From Pseudarthrobacter sp. NamE5 (GTDB lineage Bacteria; Actinomycetota; Actinomycetes; Actinomycetales; Micrococcaceae): 64,000 nt of DNA. Under the pieces are notes generated by a model, which searched no databases, was not told where the DNA came from, and saw only the letters and a program-made list of their open reading frames with translations. The translations under genes were made by a program, and so were the position numbers. How positions within the stretch are numbered: the first letter of the stretch is position 1; each line of letters begins with the position of its first letter. The DNA is taken from the NCBI RefSeq assembly GCF_005796225.1, contig NZ_VAHO01000018.1, positions 1 through 64,000 of the forward strand, given 5' to 3'. This document shows, one piece after another, positions 50,667 to 59,389 of this stretch.

Positions 50667-52670
50667 ATGAACATCCACAACCACTCAGCCAGGTACGGCA
50701 GGTACTCGGGCGGACCGGACCCCCTCGCCCCGCCCGTTGACCTCGCGGAGGCGCTGGACGCCGTTGCAGAGGATGTCATGGCAGGGTATTCGCCCCGCCA
50801 CGCCCTGCAGGAGTTCCTGCGGCGCGGCGCCCGGAACCGGCAGGGCCTGGACGATCTCGCCCGCCGGGTCCAGCAGCGCCGGAGCGACCTGCTGGGCCGG
50901 CACCGGTTGGACGGCACCCTCGACGAAGTCAGGAAACTCCTGGACACGGCGGTGCTGGAGGAACGCAAGCAGCTGGCCCGCGACGCCATGATGGACAACA
51001 CGGACCGCGCCTTCCGGGAGATGCAGCTGCAGAACCTGCCTCCGTCCACCGCTGCGGCCGTCAACGAACTTGCCTCCTACGACTGGCAGTCGGGTACCGC
51101 CCGGGAAGCGTATGAGCGGATCAAGGACCTGCTGGGCCGCGAGGCCCTTGACCAGCGGTTCGCGGGCATGAAGCAGGCACTCGAAAACGCCACGGAGGAG
51201 GACCGCGCAGCCGTCAGCGAGATGCTCCGCGACCTGAACGAACTGCTCGCCAAACACCGCCGCGGGGAGGATACCGATGCCGGCTTCCAGGAGTTCATGG
51301 CCCGGCACGGCAACTTCTTCCCGGAGAACCCGAAATCCGTTGAGGAGCTGATTGACGCACTGGCGAAGCGCGCGGCCGCCGCGCAGCGGCTCCTTCAGTC
51401 CATGTCCCCGGAACAGCGGGAGGAACTGACGCGGCTGTCGGCCCAGGCTTTCGGGTCACCGGAACTGGCGGCCCAGCTCGACCAGCTTGACGACACCCTC
51501 CGTGCCCTGCGCCCAGGCGAGGACTGGACCGGCTCCGAGCGCTTCGAGGGCCAGGAAGGCCTGGGCCTCGGCGATGGCACCGGTGTCCTCCAGGACATCG
51601 CCGAACTCGATGAGCTGGCCGAACAGCTCTCCCAGTCCTACAACGGCTCAAACCTGGGCGACCTGGACCTGGACGCCCTGGCCCGCCAGCTGGGGCAGGA
51701 CGCCGCCGTCACTGCCCGCACCCTCGCCGAGATTGAGCGCGCCATGCAGGACGGCGGGTACCTGCGGCGTAGCGCGGACGGAGACCTCCGGCTCTCACCC
51801 CAGGCGATGCGGCGGCTTGGCAAGTCACTGCTGCGGGATACTGCCAAGCAACTGTCAGGCCGGCAGGGACGACGGGACACCCGCACTGCCGGTGCCGCAG
51901 GCGAGCAGACCGGCTCCAGCCGTCAATGGGAGTTCGGGGATGCAGAACCGTGGGACGTCACGCGCACGCTGACCAACGCGATCAGCCGCACGGCTGGCGA
52001 CGGCGGAAACCTTGGCGGCGGACTTCGGCTCACGGCGGCAGACATCGAAGTGTCAGAGACGGAAGCCCGGACCCAGGCCGCCGTCGTCCTCCTCGTGGAC
52101 GTGTCCTTCTCGATGGCTGCCGAGGGGCGGTGGGTACCCATGAAGCGCACCGCCCTTGCCCTGCACCACCTCGTCTCCACCCGCTTCCGCGGCGACAGGC
52201 TGGAGCTGATCACGTTCGGCCGCTACGCCCAGGCCATGGACATCGGCGAGCTCACGGCCCTGCCAGCCCGCCGCGAGCAGGGAACGAACCTGCACCACGG
52301 CCTGCTGCTGGCCGGCCGCTTCTTCCGCCGCCACCCGTCCATGCAGCCGGTACTCCTGGTGGTTACCGACGGCGAACCCACAGCCCACCTGCTGGCAGAG
52401 GGTGAGCCATGGTTCTGCTGGCCGCCCGACCCGGAAACCATCCGCGTCACGGTGGGGGAACTGGACCGGCTGGGCCGTGCCGGCACGCAAGCCACCTTTT
52501 TCAGGTTGGGAGATGACCCGAGCCTAGAGAGGTTCGTCCAGTGCATGGTGCGCAGGGTTGACGGCAGGGTGGTCGCGCCCGACGCAGGCGACCTCGGTGC
52601 CGCCGTGGTGGGGGAGTACCTGCGGGCGCACTTCCGCGGCCGCGCGTTCGACGACGCCGACTGGGCTTGA
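50667..52670 (+). CDS. VWA-domain protein partnered with the MoxR-like ATPase
   Basis: I take the ATG giving MNIHNHSARY; a GTG 13 codons earlier is also open. The 667-residue protein has a long helical N-terminal part and a C-terminal von Willebrand A domain at about 465-650. Its metal-ion adhesion site is intact: VDVSFSM (about 476-481), the Thr in QGTNLHHG and VVTDGEPT. VWA partners deliver MoxR ATPases to their substrates. The gene begins about 50 bases after the ATPase. The pair resembles BchI/BchD or RavA/ViaA systems, without proof of equal function. Confidence 0.92.
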   Translation: MNIHNHSARYGRYSGGPDPLAPPVDLAEALDAVAEDVMAGYSPRHALQEFLRRGARNRQGLDDLARRVQQRRSDLLGRHRLDGTLDEVRKLLDTAVLEERKQLARDAMMDNTDRAFREMQLQNLPPSTAAAVNELASYDWQSGTAREAYERIKDLLGREALDQRFAGMKQALENATEEDRAAVSEMLRDLNELLAKHRRGEDTDAGFQEFMARHGNFFPENPKSVEELIDALAKRAAAAQRLLQSMSPEQREELTRLSAQAFGSPELAAQLDQLDDTLRALRPGEDWTGSERFEGQEGLGLGDGTGVLQDIAELDELAEQLSQSYNGSNLGDLDLDALARQLGQDAAVTARTLAEIERAMQDGGYLRRSADGDLRLSPQAMRRLGKSLLRDTAKQLSGRQGRRDTRTAGAAGEQTGSSRQWEFGDAEPWDVTRTLTNAISRTAGDGGNLGGGLRLTAADIEVSETEARTQAAVVLLVDVSFSMAAEGRWVPMKRTALALHHLVSTRFRGDRLELITFGRYAQAMDIGELTALPARREQGTNLHHGLLLAGRFFRRHPSMQPVLLVVTDGEPTAHLLAEGEPWFCWPPDPETIRVTVGELDRLGRAGTQATFFRLGDDPSLERFVQCMVRRVDGRVVAPDAGDLGAAVVGEYLRAHFRGRAFDDADWA

Positions 52671-52705
52671 TGCAGCAGCCTGCCCATCCGTGTCAGGATC
52701 AGGGT

Positions 52706-53677
52706 ATGGCTGAACGCTTGATGCTGCTGGACACCGCGTCGTTGTACTTCCGCGCCTTTTACGGCATGCCCGACACGCTGCGCCGTGCTGACGGCACGCC
52801 AGTGAACGCCGTCCGGGGGCTGCTGGACATGATCGCCCGGCTCACCACGGACTACCGGGCCACCCACTTGATTGCCTGCTGGGACGACGACTGGCGGCCG
52901 CAGTGGCGGGTGGACCTGCTGCCGACCTACAAGGCCCACCGGGTGGCGGAGTCAGTTGCCGGCTCCCCGGACCTTGAGGTGGTTCCGGATGCGCTGGAAG
53001 CGCAGCTGCCAATGATCCGCCGGGTGCTTGCGCTGGCAGGGATCGCCGTGGTGGGCGCCGCCCACCATGAGGCCGACGATGTTGTGGGCACCTACGCGAG
53101 CCACGCCGACCTCCCGGTCGATGTGGTCACGGGTGACCGTGACCTCTTCCAGGTGTGCGACGACGAACGCCAGGTGCGCGTAATCTACACGGCCCGGGGC
53201 ATGCGGAACCTCGAAGTCATCACGGAAGAAACAGTGGTGGCCAAGTACAGGGTGCTGCCGCAGCAGTACGCCGATTATGCGACCCTGCGCGGCGACGCCT
53301 CCGACGGGCTGCCGGGAGTTGCCGGCATTGGTGAGAAGACCGCAGCCTCACTGCTCCTCAAATACGGCACCCTCGAAGGGCTGCTGGAAGCTGCCGGGGA
53401 CCCTGGCAGCGGCCTCGCCGGTCCGGTCCGGGCCAAACTCGCCGCCGCCGCCGACTACCTGAAGGCAGCCCCCGCCGTCGTCAGACTGGTGCGCAACCTG
53501 GACCTGCCTGCCCCGGACCAGGCGGGGGCCCTGCTTTCCCCGGTCCTGGGCGAACCGCGCGCCGAACTCGAACGGCTGGCAGTCGAATGGAACCTGGGCG
53601 GGTCGGTGCGAAGGCTGCTGGCAGCGCTCGACCTGCGGGAACAGGCCCGCACCGTTACCCCGCGTGTAGCGGAATGA
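52706..53677 (+). CDS. 5'-3' exonuclease of the PolA N-terminal type
   Basis: I start at the ATG giving MAERLMLLDT, where AGGATCAGGG precedes it. The 323-residue protein has the flap-endonuclease residues: LLDTASLYFRAFYG, DDWRPQWR, AHHEADDVVGTYAS, VVTGDRDLFQVC and the helix-hairpin-helix GDASDGLPGVAGIGEKTAAS. It lacks the polymerase domain, so it is a free nuclease that trims flaps during replication or repair. It follows the VWA gene by 35 bases, but a shared role is unlikely. Confidence 0.94.
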   Translation: MAERLMLLDTASLYFRAFYGMPDTLRRADGTPVNAVRGLLDMIARLTTDYRATHLIACWDDDWRPQWRVDLLPTYKAHRVAESVAGSPDLEVVPDALEAQLPMIRRVLALAGIAVVGAAHHEADDVVGTYASHADLPVDVVTGDRDLFQVCDDERQVRVIYTARGMRNLEVITEETVVAKYRVLPQQYADYATLRGDASDGLPGVAGIGEKTAASLLLKYGTLEGLLEAAGDPGSGLAGPVRAKLAAAADYLKAAPAVVRLVRNLDLPAPDQAGALLSPVLGEPRAELERLAVEWNLGGSVRRLLAALDLREQARTVTPRVAE

Positions 53678-53777
53678 CGCCCCGTCGCCGTGCGCGTCGG
53701 CCCATGTCAAAGAGCTTGAAGAGCGTGCTGCCGTGATGGTTTGGTGAGGTAACGATCCAGACGAGAGGGCATTTCCA

Positions 53778-53897
53778 ATGACAGCCACATCAGATCTTGC
53801 TCCCCGCCGGCTCCGGGACATTTTCGGAACCTTCGCCACCGGGGGCCGGTACGCCGGACTGGCACCGGTTGAACGCCTTCTCGAGGCGGCGGGCTGA
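53778..53897 (+). pseudogene. Flavin reductase-like N-terminal scrap
   Basis: A 39-residue frame reads DLAPRRLRDIFGTFATGGRY and ends LAPVERLLEAAG. The first 22 residues resemble the start of NAD(P)H:flavin oxidoreductases (usual L-R-x-x-F-G-T-F-A-T-G-V-T-V). After ATG-G the family fold is missing. It may be a remnant fused to another short piece. Confidence 0.42.
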
Positions 53898-53911
53898 ACC
53901 GGGCGTCAGCG

Positions 53912-53958
53912 CATCAAGAAGCTGCCACAGCCATGACGGTTGTGGCAGCTTTTTGATG
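53912..53958. terminator. Bidirectional terminator hairpin
   Basis: A long stem pairs 53912-53932 with 53938-53958, with core AAGCTGCCACA against TGTGGCAGCTT, one or two G-T pairs and a five-base loop. A T-run lies in the right arm and an A-rich run in the left arm. It sits between the end of the plus-strand scrap and the convergent CBS gene (which ends at 53973), so it can stop transcription from both sides. Confidence 0.82.
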
Positions 53959-53972
53959 TCAAGCCATGGAGT

Positions 53973-54386
53973 TCAGTAAGAAATGAAGGCAACCAGTTCG
54001 CCCACCCGGTCCTCCGGGTAGTTCTTTGCAATGTCCCCCTGGCTAAGGACGCCCACCAGGTTGTGCCCGTCGATTACCGGGAGCCTGCGCACCTGGTGGT
54101 CCTGCATGGTCCGGATCGCTTCCTCGATCGAATCATCCGCGCCGATGGTTACGGGCTTGCCCTCGCCAAACTCGCCTGCCTTGGCAGTCCGGGGATCCCC
54201 GCCTTCCGCCAGGCATTTAATGACGATGTCGCGGTCCGTCAGCATGCCCTTGAGCCGGTTGTCCTCCCCGCAGATGGGCAGCGAACCGACGTCCAGATCC
54301 TTCATTTTCCGGGCTGCTGCTTCCAGCGTCTCGTTCTCGCCCACGCATTCCGCGCCCCCGGTCATGATTTCCCGTGCCGTTGCCAT
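53973..54386 (-). CDS. CBS-domain pair protein
   Basis: This 137-residue protein is almost entirely two CBS motifs. The first reads ATAREIMTGGAECVGENETL, with VGSLPICGEDNRLKGMLTDR; the second reads KPVTIGADDSIEEAI, then VRRLPVIDGHNLVGVLSQGD. Such stand-alone pairs bind adenine nucleotides and may sense energy state or modulate a partner. The partner is not adjacent. Similar proteins appear among stress genes of actinobacteria. Confidence 0.92.
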   Translation of the reverse strand: MATAREIMTGGAECVGENETLEAAARKMKDLDVGSLPICGEDNRLKGMLTDRDIVIKCLAEGGDPRTAKAGEFGEGKPVTIGADDSIEEAIRTMQDHQVRRLPVIDGHNLVGVLSQGDIAKNYPEDRVGELVAFISY

Positions 54387-54498
54387 GATCGTCTCCTTCG
54401 TCCATGATGATGTGCCGTGCCTGCGGCCCGTTCGGCAGGCCCTTCGGGACGTCGCCGGCGATGCGGCGGCTCCGAGGAGCTGACCGATGGAAAAATGC

Positions 54499-54513
54499 TA
54501 AGCCTGCTGATTA
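54499..54513. repeat. Diverged copy of the TAAGCTTGCTGATTA repeat
   Basis: TAAGCCTGCTGATTA differs by one base from 54620-54634. It lies about 120 bases upstream of the tandem pair, in the same spacer. Confidence 0.65.
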
Positions 54514-54594
54514 TCTGTGTCCAGAGCATCGCTCCCGGAAGCTTCCCGCAGGCACCCCTCCACTAAACCGTCCACTTGCAGAGTCCGAACGAAG

Positions 54595-54631
54595 TAGTAA
54601 GCTTGCTGACCATTAGTAGTAAGCTTGCTGA
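54595..54631. repeat. Phased pair of TAGTAAGCTTGCTGA repeats upstream of a membrane protein gene
   Basis: Identical 15-base copies occupy 54595-54609 and 54617-54631, exactly 22 bases (two helical turns) apart. The core AAGCTT is a palindrome. The second copy ends about 40 bases before the next gene start. Two sites on one DNA face suggest cooperative regulator binding near its promoter. Confidence 0.72.
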
Positions 54632-54669
54632 TTAATTGACAGCGACAGAAGTGGGAGCAAGGTGAACGC

Positions 54670-55017
54670 ATGGGTGCTGTGATCGTCGCCATCTGGTCAC
54701 TGGTGGCCGCTGCCGGCGCTGCCCTGGCTGCCAGCGCACCGTTCGGCGCTTTGGCGCCCGGTGGCCAGTACCTGGCCGGCCATGTACTTCTCGGCCTGGG
54801 CCTGGGGCAGCTGCTCGCCGCAGCACTGCGGTCCGCTGCCAGACGGGTGGTCCGGAAAGCATCATTCCGTATCGGGCCAGCCGCGGGCGCAGCTGTCCCG
54901 GCGGTACCTTCCCCAGTGCCCGCTTTGCGCCACAGCGCTGCGGATTCGGCGACTGTCACTGTCCTCCGTCCCCGGCCGGCCGCCGTCGTGCCGCTGCGCG
55001 GCCGCCATGCGGCCTAG
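54670..55017 (+). CDS. Small predicted membrane protein
   Basis: This 115-residue protein starts at ATG with AAGG ten bases upstream. It has two hydrophobic segments, about 3-25 (VIVAIWSLVAAAGAALAASA) and 34-54 (YLAGHVLLGLGLGQLLAAAL), followed by a basic stretch (RSAARRVVRK) and a Pro/Ala-rich tail. I do not recognise a family. The phased repeats just upstream suggest specific regulation. The next gene starts directly at its stop, so both are likely co-expressed. Confidence 0.6.
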   Translation: MGAVIVAIWSLVAAAGAALAASAPFGALAPGGQYLAGHVLLGLGLGQLLAAALRSAARRVVRKASFRIGPAAGAAVPAVPSPVPALRHSAADSATVTVLRPRPAAVVPLRGRHAA

Positions 55018-55018
55018 G

Positions 55019-55609
55019 ATGGCAGGGCCCGGCCAAGCGGTGGGAGCACCGCCCAAAGCACGGGGACAGGCCTGGGCCGGCATGGTTGCCGTCATCGCAG
55101 CTGCCGGCCTGGTTGCCGGCATCACCGCGTCCTTCGCGCTGCGCGGCCCGGACTCCGATGAAGCCACGCTCCGCGGCTTCCAGATCCGGGTGCTCAACGT
55201 GAGCCAGGCCGCGGCGGAAAACCGGCTGGACGGCGCACTCGATGCACTCGAGGCGCTGGAAAAGGACCTGGACCTCGCCGCCGGTGAGGGGCTGATCTCA
55301 GCGGCAAGACACCGCGGCATCGAAGCTGCACTGGAGGCCGTGCGGACAGACATCAAGGGCCACATCGCAGCCCAGGCCGCCGCCGTGGCCGGGACGAAAG
55401 CGGTGGATGCGGCGGTGGCGTCCCCAGCGGCGGAAACGGCGGTGGCCGAGCAGCAGGTTGTCCAGGTCCAGCCGGTGGTGCCGCCCGCTCCTGCACCTGC
55501 CGCTGCACCTGAGCCGGTACCCGGACCTGCGGCTGAAGAACAGGAATCGGACCTTCCTGAGGCTGCCAAGGAAGCCAAAGGCAAGGGCAAGGGTGCAGGC
55601 AAACCCTGA
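55019..55609 (+). CDS. Single-pass membrane-anchored Ala/Pro-rich protein
   Basis: I choose the ATG giving MAGPGQAVGA at 55019; another Met four codons earlier overlaps the previous stop. The 196-residue protein has one helix (AGMVAVIAAAGLVAGITASF) and then an extracytoplasmic helical part with many Glu/Leu repeats (ALDALEALEKDLDLAAGEGL). A Pro/Ala-rich stretch (PPAPAPAAAPEPVPGPAAEE) and a Lys-rich end (KEAKGKGKGAGKP) follow. Similar sequences are often called mucin-associated surface proteins, a name that carries no function. Confidence 0.68.
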   Translation: MAGPGQAVGAPPKARGQAWAGMVAVIAAAGLVAGITASFALRGPDSDEATLRGFQIRVLNVSQAAAENRLDGALDALEALEKDLDLAAGEGLISAARHRGIEAALEAVRTDIKGHIAAQAAAVAGTKAVDAAVASPAAETAVAEQQVVQVQPVVPPAPAPAAAPEPVPGPAAEEQESDLPEAAKEAKGKGKGAGKP

Positions 55610-55678
55610 GCCCAGCCGGCACCGAAGATCGCGCCGGGACGCACGTCTTCCGCATGGGTTCCGGGGCAGAATGGACGG

Positions 55679-58327
55679 GTGACTTCCCGAAACGGGCGGC
55701 AGCCGCTGCCGGCCTTTGATCTTGCGGCCATCGGCGCCGGGCTGCCCTTCGCAGACTCCATCGCAGCGCTGGCGGAGGCGGCGGGCAACGGCGCGGCTGG
55801 AACCGCCGTGGTGCAGGCGCCGCCGGGGACCGGTAAAACCACCATCGTCCCGCCGCTGCTGGCAAACCTCCTGGCGGACGTCCGGGCAAAGGCAGCTGTA
55901 GAGGATCTGCCCGCCCGCGTGGTTGTCACCCAGCCGCGGCGGGTGGCGGCCCGCGCCGCTGCCCGCCGGCTCTCGGCCCTGGACGGCAGCAGACTGGGCA
56001 GCCGGGTGGGATATACAGTCCGCGGGGAACGCCGGGCCGGCCCGGACACGCTGGTTGAGTTCGTGACACCCGGCATCCTCCTGCGGCGCCTGCTGTCCGA
56101 TCCTGACCTGCCTTCCACAGGCGCCGTGGTCCTGGATGAGGTGCACGAGCGGGGCATGGAAACAGACGTGCTGATCGGCATGCTGGCCGAGGTCCGACAG
56201 CTGCGGGGCGACCTTGCCGTGGTGGCGATATCCGCCACCCTGGATGCTCCCCGCTTCGCTGCCCTGCTGGTCGACCACGACGGAGGCGGGCCCGCTCCCA
56301 TGGTCGAGTGCCCCTCCGTAAACCACCCGCTGGAGACGGAATGGCGTCCCGCGCCAGGTGCCCGGCTGGACAGCAGGGGAGTGACCCGGTCCTTCCTGGA
56401 CTTCGAGGCAGCGACTGCCGCAGAGGCCCACCACCAGGCACTCACAGCAGACCTTTCCACGGATGCGCTGGTCTTCCTTCCGGGGGCGCGGGAAGTTGCG
56501 CACGTGGCGTCAGTGCTGCGCAGCCGGCTGGGCGGGCGGGCTGAAGTTTTGGAACTGCACGGCCAGGTGGCCGCAGCCGAACAGGACCGGGCAGTATCCG
56601 GCCGTCTTCCCGGGGAAAACCCCCGGATTATCGTGTCCACCGATGTGGCGGAGTCATCGCTGACGGTGCCCGGTGTCAGGCTTGTCATCGATTCCGGACT
56701 CGCCCGTGAGCCTCGCCGTGACGCCGGCCGGGGGATGAGCGGCCTGGTGACAGTCTCCTGCTCCCGTGCCTCCGCTGAGCAGCGCGCAGGGCGGGCCGCC
56801 CGCCAGGGCCCCGGAAAGGTTGTCCGCTGCTACAGCCAGCAGGTTTACGGGGCGGCGCCTGCCCACCTCACTGCGGAGATCCTCGTGGCGGACCTGACCG
56901 GCATCGCCCTGGTGCTGGCATGCTGGGGTGCCCCGCGTGGAAAGGGCCTTGCCCTGCCCGACCTCCCTCCGCAGCAGGCCATGGATGATGCGATGGAAGT
57001 CCTGCAGGAACTAGGTACCGTATCCGCGGACGGCCACGCGACAGCTGCCGGCAGGATCCTGGCCGGCATTCCTGCCGATCCCCGGCTGGGCCGCGCTCTG
57101 CTCGACGGCGCTGCGGCAGCCGGTCTGCAGGCAGCGGCCGAGGTGGTGGCCGCCGTCGCCGGCGACACCCGCGCCCAAGGGGCGGACCTGCCCGGCCTCC
57201 TGGGCAGGCTGCGCGGTGACCAGGGACCGTCCGGTCGGCGCTGGGCGGAGGAAACCCGCCGCTTCCAGGCCCTGGCGGAGCACACCCAACCCCTGTCTGC
57301 TACGTCAGCCCTGCCCGTCCTGGCGGGCGGGAATGACGCGGTGGGCGCCGTCGTCGCCCTGGCCTTTCCAGACCGGGTGGCGCGCAGGGTCCGCGGCGAC
57401 GGGCCGGAACGGTACCTGCTCTCGTCCGGAACCCGCGCCGGACTTCCGGCCGGAAGCAGCCTGGCGGGACATGAATGGCTGGCAGTGGCGGAAGTATCCC
57501 GCGCCGATGGCAGGGACGCAGCCGGTACCGGCGCCGTCGTCCGCTCTGCAGCCCCGCTTTCAGCCGACCTCGCCGAAGCCGCTGCCTCCCACCTGCTGGT
57601 TGAGGGCGTAGAGGCGGCCTTCACCCACGGCCGCGTCACGGCGCGCCGCATCCGCCGGCTGGGAGCCATCGTGCTGGCATCCACTCCGGTGCGTCCCTCC
57701 CCGGCGGAGGGCCGCGCGGCGGTTGCGGGCATGCTGCTCAAGGAAGGGCTCGCCGCCCTTCAATGGTCGACGGCGGCAGCAGCCTTGCGCCGGCGTCTCG
57801 CTTTCCTGCACCGGGAACTGGGGGAGCCGTGGCCGGACGTCTCGGAGGCTGCCCTCCTGCCACGGCTGCAGGAATGGCTGGGACCCGAACTGGAGGCGCT
57901 GGCGGCAGGGGCTGACGCGGGCAGCCTGGACCTCACCGGGCCGCTGCGTCGGCTGCTTCCCTGGCCGGAGGCGGCCAGGATGGATGAGCTCGCCCCGGAG
58001 TGGCTTGAGGTGCCCAGCGGCTCCCGGGCAGCCATCGCCTACCCCGGGGAAGAAGAAGCCACACCCCGGCCGGTGGTGGCCGTCAAGCTGCAGGAATGCT
58101 TTGGCCTGGCAGAAACCCCCCGCCTGGCGGACGGCCGCGTGCCGGTCCTGTTCCACCTGCTGTCACCGGCCCGGCGTCCCCTCGCCGTGACGGACGACCT
58201 GACATCCTTCTGGTCCGGCCCCTACGCCCAGGTCCGGGCCGAGATGAGGGGGCGCTACCCCAAGCACCCCTGGCCGGAAAATCCCTGGTCTGCCCCCGCT
58301 ACTGCACGGACCAAGCCCAAAAAGTAG
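55679..58327 (+). CDS. hrpB: ATP-dependent RNA helicase HrpB
   Basis: This 882-residue DEAH-family helicase starts at GTG. It has Walker A VQAPPGTGKTTIVPPLL, Ia TQPRRVAARAAARRL, the DEVH box VLDEVHERGMETD, SAT in VVAISATLDA, and motif VI in ASAEQRAGRAARQGPGKV. The long C-terminal part with the HrpB signature (RRRLAFLHRELGEPWPDVSE) and the end SPARRPLAVTDDLTSFW is complete. HrpB proteins unwind RNA, but their physiological role is poorly defined. Large reading frames on the other strand here are only codon-bias shadows. Confidence 0.95.
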   Translation: MTSRNGRQPLPAFDLAAIGAGLPFADSIAALAEAAGNGAAGTAVVQAPPGTGKTTIVPPLLANLLADVRAKAAVEDLPARVVVTQPRRVAARAAARRLSALDGSRLGSRVGYTVRGERRAGPDTLVEFVTPGILLRRLLSDPDLPSTGAVVLDEVHERGMETDVLIGMLAEVRQLRGDLAVVAISATLDAPRFAALLVDHDGGGPAPMVECPSVNHPLETEWRPAPGARLDSRGVTRSFLDFEAATAAEAHHQALTADLSTDALVFLPGAREVAHVASVLRSRLGGRAEVLELHGQVAAAEQDRAVSGRLPGENPRIIVSTDVAESSLTVPGVRLVIDSGLAREPRRDAGRGMSGLVTVSCSRASAEQRAGRAARQGPGKVVRCYSQQVYGAAPAHLTAEILVADLTGIALVLACWGAPRGKGLALPDLPPQQAMDDAMEVLQELGTVSADGHATAAGRILAGIPADPRLGRALLDGAAAAGLQAAAEVVAAVAGDTRAQGADLPGLLGRLRGDQGPSGRRWAEETRRFQALAEHTQPLSATSALPVLAGGNDAVGAVVALAFPDRVARRVRGDGPERYLLSSGTRAGLPAGSSLAGHEWLAVAEVSRADGRDAAGTGAVVRSAAPLSADLAEAAASHLLVEGVEAAFTHGRVTARRIRRLGAIVLASTPVRPSPAEGRAAVAGMLLKEGLAALQWSTAAAALRRRLAFLHRELGEPWPDVSEAALLPRLQEWLGPELEALAAGADAGSLDLTGPLRRLLPWPEAARMDELAPEWLEVPSGSRAAIAYPGEEEATPRPVVAVKLQECFGLAETPRLADGRVPVLFHLLSPARRPLAVTDDLTSFWSGPYAQVRAEMRGRYPKHPWPENPWSAPATARTKPKK

Positions 58328-58481
58328 GTTCCCGGCGTGCCGGCCTCCGCGGCGCGCCGAATGCCGGGTGAGATCTCCGATACACACCTGTTACTTCCCG
58401 TCGACGTGCTGAAACATGCTGCGGATAGGCTCTTTTGCACTTGGACAGCGTGGTCCATACACGACACGGAAGGACGTAAAG

Positions 58482-58631
58482 ATGTTTCTCCTGAACAGCC
58501 TTAACCTCTTGCTCGACGGACGGGGTGACGACGGCCGGTCCCAGCACGGGGGCGGCGCGCAGACCGATTTTCCCGAGGGCCAGCTGACCTCCGCCGCCTG
58601 GGAAGGCTGGTGGCACGAGGACGCAGCCTGA
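58482..58631 (+). CDS. Very small conserved-looking protein
   Basis: A 49-residue frame starts at ATG with AAGGA nine bases upstream and reads MFLLNSLNLLLDGRGDDGRS, ending AAWEGWWHEDAA. The hydrophobic start and Trp-rich acidic end look constrained. TTGCAC (58435-58440) and CATACA (58456-58461) might be promoter hexamers, but their 15-base spacing is short. I do not know the family. It lies between HrpB and a convergent hydrolase. Confidence 0.5.
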   Translation: MFLLNSLNLLLDGRGDDGRSQHGGGAQTDFPEGQLTSAAWEGWWHEDAA

Positions 58632-58643
58632 CGGCTGCGGACC

Positions 58644-59321
58644 TCAGCTGACGTTCCGGATGAAGTCAGCCACAGGCCCGGCAAGGGACGCGCCCACCTC
58701 CGCGGCAGGGCGCTTAACTCCGGCCACGGCGAACGAATGATCTCCGCCCTCAACCCATTGCAGGACTGCCGAGGGCCCGATGCGGGACACCACGTCCGCC
58801 AGGATGCCGGGAGTAGCAAACGTGTCCCGGCTGCCCTGCAGGAACAGCATCGGAACGGTCACGCCGTACAGGTGCTCATCCCGCAGTTTGTCGGGCTTTC
58901 CGGGCGGGTGCAGTGGATAGCCCAGATACACCAGGCCTGCAGCTTCCATTCCCTCGGCCACTGCCATCGACGCCATCCGCCCGCCGAAGGATTTGCCCGC
59001 TGCCCATACGGGACCGGTATCACCGTGTCCTTCCGCCTGCTCCGCAGCTGCCGCCATCGCCGCCCGCCAGGCAGCGATGGCCGCGGGCGGAAGGTCCGGA
59101 AACTTCCTTCCGGCCTCACGGTAGGGAAAGTTGAAACGCAGGGTGGCGAGGCCCAGGGCGTTGAGTCCGTCCGTGAACCCGTGCAGGAAGGGATGCTCCA
59201 TGCCCGCGCCGGCGCCATGGGCGACCACCACAGTGGCGGAGGGGTTGGCAGGGCGTACGTAGGCGGCGGTCACCGTCACGTCACCCACCTCAAGCCGGAA
59301 GTCTGTTTCTGCAGCGGACAT
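58644..59321 (-). CDS. Alpha/beta hydrolase (dienelactone hydrolase-like, KANL3/Tex30 type)
   Basis: This 225-residue protein has the compact alpha/beta fold: strand ATVVVAHGAGAGMEHPFLHG, nucleophile Ser in AAGKSFGGRMA, the Asp region LFLQGSRDTFA and the final His in GGDHSFA. These residues form a Ser-Asp-His triad. The group of small hydrolases has few defined substrates. It lies convergent to the small gene on the left and divergent from the LigD-type gene on the right. Confidence 0.9.
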   Translation of the reverse strand: MSAAETDFRLEVGDVTVTAAYVRPANPSATVVVAHGAGAGMEHPFLHGFTDGLNALGLATLRFNFPYREAGRKFPDLPPAAIAAWRAAMAAAAEQAEGHGDTGPVWAAGKSFGGRMASMAVAEGMEAAGLVYLGYPLHPPGKPDKLRDEHLYGVTVPMLFLQGSRDTFATPGILADVVSRIGPSAVLQWVEGGDHSFAVAGVKRPAAEVGASLAGPVADFIRNVS

Positions 59322-59389
59322 TCCTCCATCATGCCGGACCGGTCACCTAAATCTGCCGTCCGTGCCGGCCGGGGGTGTACGTTGTCCCC

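Noticed and set aside
54862..56688. 608-codon minus-strand ORF over the membrane-protein and HrpB region
   Set aside because: Ser/Arg/Ala-rich shadow caused by GC-rich third positions of the HrpB gene on the other strand.
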